Positions 11,501-18,385 of a stretch of 64,000 nucleotides of DNA are shown piece after piece; position 1 is the stretch's first letter, and each line of letters starts with the position of its first letter. A model generated the notes under the pieces. The model saw only the letters and a program-made list of their open reading frames with translations. It did no database searches and was not told the origin of the DNA. The DNA comes from Calliopsis andreniformis (taxonomy: Eukaryota > Arthropoda > Insecta > Hymenoptera > Andrenidae), in contig NW_027480422.1 of assembly GCF_051401765.1 (NCBI RefSeq), positions 27,422,001 through 27,486,000 of the forward strand, written 5' to 3'. Position numbers and translations under genes: made by a program.

Positions 11501-13083
11501 TGTCAAAAACAAAATTTCCTACTACATTAAACTCACATTCTTTGGGTATACCAATTTCTGAAGATGCTACGTTAGGTTTAGAACCAAGTTCTCAAAATTT
11601 ACAATATGAAAATAAGATTCTAATATTTTCAAGAGAAAATTTAACTTACCATCGTTCAAATTATGTCCATTTCATTTCAGCAGTTTGTAAATTAACAACT
11701 TCAATTGGTAAATTACTTTCTGATTTAGGTGTTCTTATTACTGAATATTTATTAGAAGCTAAACCAAAGGTTGGACAGGTAATGGTCACTAAACATGGTA
11801 AGTATAAAGCTTTCAGCGTAGTTATTAAAAGGAATTATTTTGATGAATTAAAAATAGAGAATTTGATTATGGGTCTACAAAATTTAAGGAAAATTCTTTT
11901 AGATTTGAATGTAACTGAATTCAGAATATCGCAAAGTGGTGATTTCACAGATTTGCTTGCTCAAGGTACATTAATAGAAATATTATTGAATATCTTTGAG
12001 AATAGTAATATTGAAATTACTCTCTGTTGTGGAAATATTCAAATACCACCTGAAAGACTCCGTCTGGATATTATTTCAGAGTTTCATGGAAGTTTAGTGG
12101 GAGGACATAAAGGAGTTACAAAAACGTACCGTAGAATTCGCGAAAAATTTTATTGGCCGAATATGCGTAATGATATTCAAAACTTTATTCGCCCTTGTAA
12201 TAGTTGTCAAAATCAAAAATTAGTACGAACTAAAACGCGTGAACCAATGTTAATAACTGACACTCCATTAGAACCATTTGCAAAGGTTTCCTTAGATACT
12301 GTAGGACCTCTACCTGTTACACCGAATGGAAATAGGCACATTCTAACTATGCAAGACAATTTAACAAAATACTGTATAGCTGTTCCCGTTCCTGATATAA
12401 AAGCTGAAACGGTAGCTCATGCACTAGTTACACATCTTATATTAAAATATGGAACCCCTCGTGTAATTCTAACCGATAGAGGGACTAGTTTCATTAACAA
12501 ATTATTCCGTAAATTAGCCAGCCTTTTTAAGATCCGACATGTTACTACTTCCGGTTATAGATCTCAGACAAATGGCGCATTAGAAAGAAGTCATATAGTC
12601 TTAACTGAGTATATTAGTCATTATATAAACGAATTTGATGACTGGGATAGATTAGTACCTTTTGCAATATTCTCTTATAACACTTCTGTACATGAAGGTA
12701 CCAATTTCACACCGTATGAATTGGTCTTTGGTAAACTTGCGCGATGTCCTACTTCTTTCTCAGTAGAAGAAGATTTACCGACATATAATTCCTATTTACT
12801 CGATTTAATAACACGGCTTTCGGAGATGCAAATCATAGCGGGACAAAACTTGATTAGAGCGAAAGAAAGATCAAAATCCTATTATGATGAAAGTGCTCGC
12901 CCATTTAAAGGTAAGATAGGAGACATGGCACGTGTATTAGTTGAACCTAGGAAAGGCAAATTTGGTAAACGTTATCATGGACCGTACAAAATTATTGGAA
13001 TTCTGGAAGGAAATAATATTATATTGGAAGATGAAAATGGAAAAGTATTCACTAAACATATGGATAAATTACAATTGAATTAA
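8419..13083 (+). CDS. pol: Pol polyprotein (PR-RT-RNaseH-IN), -1 frame
   Basis: About 1554 codons from the slippery site; the first ATG is at 8551 and residues here count from it. Protease: DTGA at 16-19. Reverse transcriptase: about 290-520, with LPNITDILDHLG, FDLASGFQQIEM and the catalytic YLDD at 446-449 (9886-9897). RNase H: from TTDAS (Asp 595) to the HKSGKLNTNADALSR region. Next come about 300 residues of acidic, Ser-rich, disordered-looking sequence with an AT-hook-like KPKIGRPLGSK, then a folded-looking segment about 1025-1165 that may be a degenerate macrodomain. Integrase: HHCC finger (His at 12085, Cys at 12196 and 12205), then Asp 12295, Asp 12475 and Glu 12583 with exact D-35-E spacing, and a C-terminal GPYKI motif without chromodomain. 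No internal stop is seen, so it looks intact. Confidence 0.94.
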   Translation, partial: FKLRRDSSKRRDVEPPSERASRNSQISREPRKLGAIEIKGPLVKMFSKELRLGLGYFLIDTGADINVIKLNAMDENSTVALDESVTISGITPQILETLGTTIITLLGQPVKFHVVKSSFPLSCDGILGKEYLRQEQAEISFAHNTLVTQNNPIKPLRFIGEKELNQDTKRRNLTIRNLCIKARSRQAIAIDVINCDLKEGYLPKLDMIDGLYVGEAVVSVNDEGTCHVLAINTLEEDVKIEISPQELIPFEYHNFPEEQEYFDSDSDDETSPITLDRVSEIVKRLRLDHLNNEERDHVIDLIEEFPERFHLPGDKLKATPCIKHRIVTSDDIPINTRQYRFPPIHKEEIERQVAHKLSDGIIAPSNSPYNSPLWIVPKKPDSKGNPRWRMVIDFRKLNEKTIGDAYPLPNITDILDHLGEAQYFSTFDLASGFQQIEMNPKDRQKTAFTTPNGHYEYIRMPEGLKNAPATFQRLMDQVLRGLQGVEVFVYLDDIVVYAKNLEEHEKKIRRLFTRLADAKLTLQPDKCEFLKTEVSYLGHIISRKGLKPDPKKINAVKNFPRPKTQKNIRQFLGLAGYYRRFIKDFAQKAKPLTELLKKNAKFVWGTEQKESFLELRKALCKRPVLQYPNFKKIFTLTTDASDIAIGAVLSQEVDGHDLPVAYLSRTLTKPEQNYFTTEKECLAVLYAILHFRPYLYGRKFILVSDHEPLRRINSIKDPGQRLVRWRLKLKDYDYDFVHKSGKLNTNADALSRNPVIIDEIISSDDFSLSSSSDDDMNVKSGKLYPIDDQNAASIEKGSETSVVRKENVAKPKIGRPLGSKSRPKQLLPEDLEAIATRTRSRSRSALVTPRPTSVPFTPSHVENISDDSSDDEMPDLPIFRRRRSVLPNLELHSEARMVDKPKVSNDGDTCSPDADELQQLDSQIIQSEDNMRIDLPEIYSSNSETEDEIFETPDQSRQELSNDSSEELTDEQTLIFNPSAEMENQELAQGIKGLLNQGKTSVDRNSQNSNDTIIQQTHSKKGGRATAMSKTKFPTTLNSHSLGIPISEDATLGLEPSSQNLQYENKILIFSRENLTYHRSNYVHFISAVCKLTTSIGKLLSDLGVLITEYLLEAKPKVGQVMVTKHGKYKAFSVVIKRNYFDELKIENLIMGLQNLRKILLDLNVTEFRISQSGDFTDLLAQGTLIEILLNIFENSNIEITLCCGNIQIPPERLRLDIISEFHGSLVGGHKGVTKTYRRIREKFYWPNMRNDIQNFIRPCNSCQNQKLVRTKTREPMLITDTPLEPFAKVSLDTVGPLPVTPNGNRHILTMQDNLTKYCIAVPVPDIKAETVAHALVTHLILKYGTPRVILTDRGTSFINKLFRKLASLFKIRHVTTSGYRSQTNGALERSHIVLTEYISHYINEFDDWDRLVPFAIFSYNTSVHEGTNFTPYELVFGKLARCPTSFSVEEDLPTYNSYLLDLITRLSEMQIIAGQNLIRAKERSKSYYDESARPFKGKIGDMARVLVEPRKGKFGKRYHGPYKIIGILEGNNIILEDENGKVFTKHMDKLQLN

Positions 13084-13085
13084 AA

Positions 13086-13109
13086 TTAAGTTAATTTACT
13101 TAATCCCAG
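13086..13109 (+). promoter_or_regulatory. Candidate 3' splice site before env
   Basis: A T-rich tract runs into ACTTAATCCCAG|GAAGG, with AG at 13108-13109, ten bases before the env ATG at 13119. Errantivirus env is made from a spliced mRNA. The likely donor is in the leader near 7037. Confidence 0.55.
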
Positions 13110-13118
13110 GAAGGAAGA

Positions 13119-14732
13119 ATGAGGCAGGTTCAACTCCTGATGTCATTTTACGTTCTTCATTTCGTCGCTACAACATACGACATACCACAATATGGACTCT
13201 ATAAATTAACGCGACTTGACGCAAACCCGGGATTGTATTTCGAAAAGTTACATAACATCCGCTTTCAAAAGGCAGACTGGCGTGTTTCATTGGTTATAGA
13301 TATAAATAAATTGGACTATGAATATCCGCTAGAATATCGACAATTGGAAAATATTCATCAACAATGTATAAAAATTCCAACAAGGCTTGAATGTAGTTCC
13401 TTATTACGTATTCATTATATAAGGGAAAGAATTCAGGCAGCTTCCGAAATGTATGAGCAATTAAAACTATCAATATCAGAGATCGACTCCGCTGTAACGG
13501 AACCTGACGAGGAGCTCCCTAGGACGATAGTACGTCGGACTGTTCCATTTGGTTTTGTGGGGACGGTTGCTCATACATTATTCGGCACATTAACTGAAGA
13601 CGATGCGGATCAGTTTAATTCGGAAATAGATAAATTATATGCTGACCAAAAAGAAATAATTCAAATAGTGAATAATCGGACTCACATAGTCATAAGTGAC
13701 CTTCATCGTGTACATAGATTGATTGAACAAATTACTATGAATATTAAAGATCACAGAGATAAAATAAATAAACTAATAGGAATATTGAACGAAGACCGTT
13801 TATTAAATTACACATTCGCATTAAGTCAGTATGCAAGTTCCGTGGAGCAATCACTGAATCATTATATTTCTACTACTCAGAAATTTTTAACTGCTATAGC
13901 CTTTGCGCGGGAAGGAAAATTACATCCTTCCTTACTAAACGTGACCAAATTAAAAACAATAATAAATGAAATTCACACTTCCGTAATACACTATGAAATA
14001 CCATTGCCTCATGATCATCCGAGAATTGAAGAGTTTGTAAAATTAACAAAAGTAACTCTGAGACATTACGAAGGGAAATTAATTATAACTGTTCATGTTC
14101 CCTTGGTCAACCGTCTAAATTATTATTTATATCAAGTTCATAGTCTACCAATTTTACAACGTCTGGGGACTAATTTAAATTTTTCCGCTTATATACATCC
14201 ACAAAATTCATATTTAGGACTAAGTAGTGATCATAGTACCTATTTCCGTGCAACCGAACAATTCATAAATACCTGTCAGAAAACTTGGCATTATTATTTA
14301 TGCAATACGGACATACCTCTACATGAAGTCTCAGTAACAGAATCATGTGAAATATCTTTACTCTTGCGACCCAGCAAAGAACACTTTAGGCTATGTGACA
14401 TCAAACTTGCAAAGTTACAGGAATCTTATTGGACGAAATTAAAATCAACTGGAGAGTGGTTGTACTCTATTAAGCAGCCTGAAACATTACAAGTATTATG
14501 CGGAAAACAAGGAAGTACCTCAATCACAATTCATGGAACAGGAATGATAGGATTACATCCTGCCTGTATAGCTAAAACACGAACTACAGCTATTACTGGT
14601 ATCAAAATCTATGACAGTATTGAACAATTTTACTATAATCCTAATCTTTTGCTGGATATAAACGAACTCTCACCTATTATTATGGAATATCATAGCATGA
14701 AACCTATTAACAACAATCAGCCAGAAATTTAG
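13119..14732 (+). pseudogene. env: Env, baculovirus F-like fusion protein, stopped before its anchor
   Basis: A 537-residue open frame. The N-terminus is hydrophobic like a signal peptide (LLMSFYVLHFVATTY). A candidate cleavage region RTIVRR near residues 138-143 is a weak match to the furin motif, and a fusion-peptide-like hydrophobic stretch follows (FGFVGTVAHTLFGTL). A long helical heptad-type region (about 160-240) and a Cys-containing ectodomain come next. This layout matches the F-type envelope proteins of baculoviruses and errantiviruses (Pfam Baculo_F). The frame ends at TAG 14730-14732, but the same frame continues without further stops through a membrane segment to 15068. As read, the product would lack its anchor and be secreted or non-functional. 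A read error or stop readthrough cannot be excluded. Confidence 0.85.
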
Positions 14733-15068
14733 TCATTAGATCACACTGCAGAATCCTTACATGATGTTGAAAGCAAACTTGAAGAAATTGGAAATCATTA
14801 TCGTGAAAAGAAGTCTCATCTCATGTTAACCATAGGAAGTATAGGGATTCAAGCGATAACAATTCTTGGGTTAATAATTTATTACTTCTGGGATACTTTG
14901 AAATTTATATTCTGTATGCGATTACTGAAGAAAAATAAGAATTTTTCACAACGGAAAATCGATGAAGAACAACAAACACCAACCACGGTACCTCTTGAAG
15001 AATTACCTCGATCTACAACATCCCCTGCGTCTCTACCATTGCCTCTTCAAAGAGCAGTAGTGAGCTAA
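14733..15068 (+). pseudogene. env: Env C-terminal portion downstream of the in-frame stop
   Basis: Same frame as env, 111 codons to the natural stop at 15066-15068. It starts with a charged, probably helical stem (HDVESKLEEIGNHYREKK), then a membrane span (about 14826-14900; IGIQAITILGLIIYYFW), then a basic and Pro/Thr-rich cytoplasmic tail. The first internal ATG is at 14823, next to the span, so independent translation of a useful protein is unlikely. It is best read as the severed anchor and tail. Confidence 0.8.
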
Positions 15069-15189
15069 GGAATACAAGGATTCTATCAATCACTACAATA
15101 GAGCCGACTACCTTAATCCATAAAATTACCTTATTACTCCAAAGAATCATAATAGATTAATAATTTCTATTATATCGAATTAGTGCAAA

Positions 15190-15244
15190 AACAATTTTTG
15201 ACAATGTTTTACCATTGTGGGGAAACCCTGGTCATAAAATTGTT
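15190..15244 (+). other. Structured RNA motif D
   Basis: P1: AACAATTTTTGAC (15190-15202) with GTCATAAAATTGTT (15231-15244), about 13 pairs with one bulge. P2: AATG-TTTTAC-CATT (15203-15216). Then GTG and P3 GGG(G)-AAA-CCC (15219-15228). This is one of the cleanest copies. Confidence 0.75.
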
Positions 15245-15363
15245 ACTAAAATTTGATCATTTAAAATTGTATACCCTATATCTATCTATATGTACATGTG
15301 TATACGTCTTTTCTTTATACTTATATCTCAATCAATTCGAATAACTGATTATGTTCCGTCAAA

Positions 15364-15442
15364 GGTAACAATAACTCCTGGCAATGCATAACATTAGAAA
15401 TGGATGGCATTGTGGCACACCTAGTCAGAAGTTGTTGTTACC
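15364..15442 (+). other. Structured RNA motif E
   Basis: P1: GGTAACAATAACT (15364-15376) with AGTTGTTGTTACC (15430-15442), 13 pairs with one G-U, continued by CTG/CAG. P2: AATGC (15383-15387) with GCATT (15407-15411), carrying a larger loop that can itself pair CAT/ATG. Then GTGG-CACA-CC, giving a two-pair P3. It is the longest copy. Confidence 0.72.
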
Positions 15443-15533
15443 ACCAAAATTTTTATTGCCATACTAATTGGAATTGTCATAAAGTTCATTTGTTTCCTGA
15501 ATTTCTATTACCTTTGTATTTGTGTTGCTAAAG

Positions 15534-15553
15534 ATTAATTTGTCTTCACGCAG
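15534..15553 (+). promoter_or_regulatory. Candidate 3' splice site before accessory gene
   Basis: TTAATTTGTCTTCACGCAG ends in AG at 15552-15553, with a pyrimidine-rich tract, five bases before ATG 15558. Splicing here would make 15558 the first AUG of a subgenomic mRNA and explain translation of a gene far from the 5' end. The upstream ATG at 15522 would then be intronic. Confidence 0.55.
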
Positions 15554-15557
15554 CAAT

Positions 15558-16136
15558 ATGGCAAGCACAAGTGAGAAGCAGCCTTTAAATCGAGTTTTTG
15601 TAACACGACTGGCCCAACACACGAAGGGAAAAGATTTAATGAAGGCTTTCCAACATCTTGGTGCTACACATGCTGTAGTATTGCGGAAAAACAGTGGAAG
15701 CACTGCATTCGTAACATTTAATACATCCTACGAGGCTAAGACCGCTGTGCAGGAGGGAGAATTAAAAGGAATCATCTGTCACAAAAGAAGACTGCGTATC
15801 CTCCCAGCAGACGATTGGCACGATCGCAAACCCATAGCTGTAGCACCTAAACCTGTGTTACCAGACCCTTTCAATGGAATACTCCTAAATCGTCAAAAAC
15901 CCGAAATAATACTCCCTTTGGAATGTATTAGAAAAATCTGTAGTTATTTGACTTACAGGGAACGCACTACAATAGAGCTCGTATCAAAACGCTGGAGAGA
16001 AGGATGTCTGCAAAGTCATAGTTCTACCAAAGTTCTCGACCTTCAAGACTGGAGATGGAGTAACGGATGGGAGATCAGACCGAGGGCTGTTACAAAATCG
16101 CTGGATTTGATGCACTTGAACCGCTGGGAGAACTAA
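15558..16136 (+). CDS. Accessory protein: RRM plus F-box, apparently host-derived
   Basis: 192 residues from ATG 15558. Residues about 10-85 read as an RNA recognition motif: RNP2-like VFVTRL, RNP1-like STAFVTFN, and a last strand RLRILPADDWH. Residues about 115-150 form an F-box (ILPLECIRKICSYL, IELVSKRWREGC), the motif that binds Skp1 in SCF ubiquitin ligases. The frame then hits a stop at 16134-16136, but the -1 frame continues with leucine-rich-repeat-like sequence. RRM/F-box/LRR proteins exist in animals; C. elegans EEED8.10 is the comparison I recall. Such a gene is not part of the usual errantivirus set, so I infer capture of a host mRNA. Possible roles are RNA binding and targeting a host factor for ubiquitination, unproven. 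Confidence 0.72.
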   Translation: MASTSEKQPLNRVFVTRLAQHTKGKDLMKAFQHLGATHAVVLRKNSGSTAFVTFNTSYEAKTAVQEGELKGIICHKRRLRILPADDWHDRKPIAVAPKPVLPDPFNGILLNRQKPEIILPLECIRKICSYLTYRERTTIELVSKRWREGCLQSHSSTKVLDLQDWRWSNGWEIRPRAVTKSLDLMHLNRWEN

Positions 16137-16471
16137 CACATTGCACACGACTAATGATGAGCCACCTTAACCCGGAAATAGAAGGTCACTTCCTCGCTAG
16201 GCTTACCAATCTAACTCTTCTGGAATGCCGCGAAAATGCAGGAATAAATGATCAGGAAATATGCAACCTATTTCAAACAGTGCCCACCATACAGCATATC
16301 AGCCTAGAGGGATGTAAAAATATAACTAATGTCACTGCTCAGTATGCTGTAAGAATGTTAACTGGTAATAATACAACCCGTCACTTATATCTGGGTGGAA
16401 CAAGCGCAGAACTAAATTATAGACTAGCAAACAATAGGATAGTTAGAATATACTATGAACGCATGATCTAA
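16064..16471 (+). pseudogene. Leucine-rich-repeat tail of the accessory gene, in the -1 frame
   Basis: This frame opens at 16064 (TAA at 16061-16063) and ends at TAA 16469-16471. It contains F-box/LRR-type repeats: LARLTNLTLLECRENAGIND, then ICNLFQTVPTIQHISLEGCK. It overlaps the RRM/F-box frame from 16064 to 16136, so one small indel or a -1 shift in that interval would join them. No canonical slippery heptamer is in phase there, so a frameshift mutation is the simpler reading. The good preservation of both parts implies the break is recent. Confidence 0.6.
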
Positions 16472-16480
16472 TTAATAGTA

Positions 16481-16536
16481 GGATTAATACTTGATAATGC
16501 AAGACATTGTGGGTCTATCCCTGATTAAGTATTACC
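16481..16536 (+). other. Structured RNA motif F
   Basis: P1: TAATACTTGAT (16485-16495) with ATTAAGTATTA (16524-16534), 11 pairs with one G-U, plus GG/CC beyond a bulge. P2: AATG-CAAGA-CATT (16496-16508). Then GTG and P3 GGG-TCTAT-CCC (16511-16521). It lies just downstream of the accessory reading frame and about 90 bases before the polypurine tract. Confidence 0.75.
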
Positions 16537-16622
16537 TCCAGTTATCAACTACAAATATTATCATTTTTCCATTTCTTTCTCTTTTAACGCCATTAAACAT
16601 CGACGAGGACGACGATGATTCT

Positions 16623-16635
16623 AAGGAGGGAGGGA
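16623..16635 (+). other. Polypurine tract
   Basis: AAGGAGGGAGGGA abuts the TGTTACG start of the 3' LTR exactly, where plus-strand synthesis is primed in LTR retrotransposons. Confidence 0.9.
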
Positions 16636-16698
16636 TGTTACGTACCGAACATAAAAAATTTAAATTTCTTTTTCTTTTTTTATATATAACTCGGTTGA

Positions 16699-16751
16699 AT
16701 TGCGTCTCGATAATGCAAAGCATTGTGGAAACTGCCCTAATCGAGCGTAAT
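16699..16751 (+). other. Structured RNA motif A (3' LTR copy)
   Basis: P1 and P2 are identical to the 5' copy. P3 differs at two bases (GTGGAAACTGCCC instead of GTGGGAACTTCCC), which shortens P3 to two G-C pairs. This copy would be transcribed near the 3' end of the genomic RNA. Confidence 0.65.
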
Positions 16752-17024
16752 CTTGGCCTTTGAGTTTACGAAATTAAATATCCCTTTCGGCGGCGCGATC
16801 GACTTGTTAACGTAACGCATTCCTTCCTTGAAATCAACGTGGTCCTATTGCGCAGCGTATAGTCTCACCAAAGCGTAATCTTACAAATGCGTAGTATGAA
16901 ATTAGGGATCATATTGTATACGCGGTGACACGTTCTGAATATAATTTTTCATTCGTCAAATATGTATAAATGAGATTCGGAATTTGACACTCTTAGTTAA
17001 GGTCATACTTTTACTAGTCTTGGT

Positions 17025-17075
17025 TATTGAAAATTTGGCAACGCATAAGCGTTGTGGGAAACCTTGTCAAATGAA
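17025..17075 (+). other. Structured RNA motif B (3' LTR copy)
   Basis: Same sequence as the 5' LTR copy: ATTTG/CAAAT closing stem, AACGC/GCGTT hairpin, then GTGGGAAACC. Confidence 0.63.
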
Positions 17076-17881
17076 TATTTAAATTTAAAATTTAAAGAAC
17101 ACCCGTTAGACCACTGAGGGTCAGCTTCCTCGAATCTCTGTGGATGATGTTTAAACTCTTTCGGCTAATTGGTTATTGTAAAGCGATACACCGGATATAT
17201 ACAAAAGATTGTCATGAGTTGGGTGGTGCGTCGCGTGAGAAAATTTATGATGTGAAAGAGAGAATTGGAATGTTCACACATACACATTACTCAGCTTCTT
17301 TAACCTTAGAACTTGACCAATCACGGGCTCGGTAGGGCCAAAAGCACGCTCTCATTAGCTAATGAAGCAGCGGCATAACCCTTCCATAATCGGAATGATT
17401 GATCCTGGATCCTTCCGAAGGCGTGATGCCGCTTCACTTGTCGACGTACAATCGCGAGGTGCGTGTCGTAAGTCCGCGATCTTCTAAAGATAGAGTTTTC
17501 TTCTAATTCTTAAAATCACTAAGTAGGAAGAAAAGGACTTAGGAAGTTCGTGTGAATTCAAAATTTGTTTGTTTGTTCTGTTGTTATAATTTGGTTTATA
17601 TATACATATATATATATATTATTTTCAATCTGTTCCATATAAAATAGCTGATTAATTAAGAATTAAATTCATAGTGTGTGTATGTGCGAATAAGTGTCTA
17701 ATTCTTTCTTCCGTACAGGGTTAAGCAGTATCTAAAAAAATCCAAAGTGAGAAATTATTTTTGAGGAGATTTCTCTATTTTTTTTCTTTTAAAAGGAAAA
17801 GAAATTCTACTGGTGAGTCTTTTAAATTAATATTGTTTCCTTCTTTCGTTTTGAAATTTTAAAATTAATCATTTTAGAACG

Positions 17882-17943
17882 AGTGGCAATAGTTCAGATA
17901 GTCTAAAGACTGTGGGAATTTCTCTGGTCTGAATTGTTCCACT
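17882..17943 (+). other. Structured RNA motif C (3' LTR copy)
   Basis: Same as the 5' LTR copy: long AGTGG...CCACT closing stem, AGTC/GACT hairpin, GTGGG and a short third hairpin. Confidence 0.63.
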
Positions 17944-18124
17944 ATAAACAGGAGAATGAATGTCCGTTTGCACGTACTAATTTAGATATTTCTGTTCCTA
18001 TACTCTTATACGTATATATATTTCTATATTATCTATTCACATATTTTTATATATATATATATATTCATTTTTATACACGTTCTTATTGAAACATTTTATT
18101 ATTCGATCTTTAATTAGATTCATC

Positions 18125-18130
18125 AATAAA
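18125..18130 (+). terminator. Poly(A) signal AATAAA, 3' LTR
   Basis: Likely 3'-end processing signal for the genomic and spliced RNAs. T-rich sequence follows. All motifs D, E, F and the 3' LTR copies of A, B and C lie upstream and would be retained in every transcript. Confidence 0.55.
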
Positions 18131-18381
18131 TACAATTTACGTATTTTATATTCTTTATTTTTAATTCTTTTCGGCCTTTATCCTGTTCGGATTTGAAATA
18201 CAGCTGATCAAGGACCCGTATGGGACTGTAGCACCACCGATCCCTTTAACTACTCGAAATAATATCTCAAGTTTTATTTACTTTTAAATTCAAACCCTTC
18301 TCATCCTCTCTTACGTACATTAGAAACAAGAATCATATAAATGTTCGCGCTCGGGCGTCTCAACCCGCTCGGCGCGTAACA

Positions 18382-18385
18382 CCCG
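18382..18385. repeat. Target-site duplication CCCG, right copy
   Basis: Matches 5175-5178. The following CAACGTAGAAATGACC continues the satellite monomer in phase. Confidence 0.9.

Larger units (their letters stand above)
15069..15521 (+). other. env-accessory spacer
   Basis: No coding frame resembles a protein here. The spacer holds structured motifs D and E, both large and well paired. Between them (about 15245-15360) is AT-rich sequence with GTATAC repeats and no other recognised signal. Confidence 0.7.
5179..18381 (+). mobile_element. Errantivirus-like Ty3/gypsy LTR retrotransposon
   Basis: This 13.2-kb element lies inside the satellite array. Its order is 5' LTR, primer binding site, gag, pol (protease, reverse transcriptase, RNase H, integrase), env (F-type fusion protein), an RRM/F-box accessory gene, polypurine tract and 3' LTR. 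Integrase downstream of RNase H identifies Ty3/gypsy, and the env plus 4-bp duplication point to errantivirus-like elements. By eye the LTRs differ by about nine substitutions, one 6-bp indel and two AT-microsatellite length changes over about 1.74 kb, so the insertion is recent. gag and pol look intact. env has one in-frame stop and the accessory gene has one frame break. Confidence 0.96.
16636..18381 (+). repeat. 3' LTR (1746 bp)
   Basis: It is nearly identical to the 5' LTR. Differences I can see: two in motif A, single substitutions corresponding to about 5709, 5947, 6029, 6506 and 6730, two near 6857-6866, a 6-bp deletion (GACGTCAAAA region near 6300), and shorter AT runs. It ends GCGCGTAACA followed by the CCCG duplication. 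Confidence 0.95.

Noticed and set aside
12027..12032. TTGTGG in pol as another copy of the RNA motif
   Set aside because: There is no flanking P1 and no P2 hairpin, and the sequence is explained by coding.
13545..13556. TTTTGTGGGG in env as another motif copy
   Set aside because: It encodes the conserved fusion-peptide region and has no flanking inverted repeat.
16491..16763. 90-codon frame spanning motif F and the 3' LTR edge
   Set aside because: It crosses the polypurine tract and LTR boundary, is low complexity, and is explained by non-coding element sequence.
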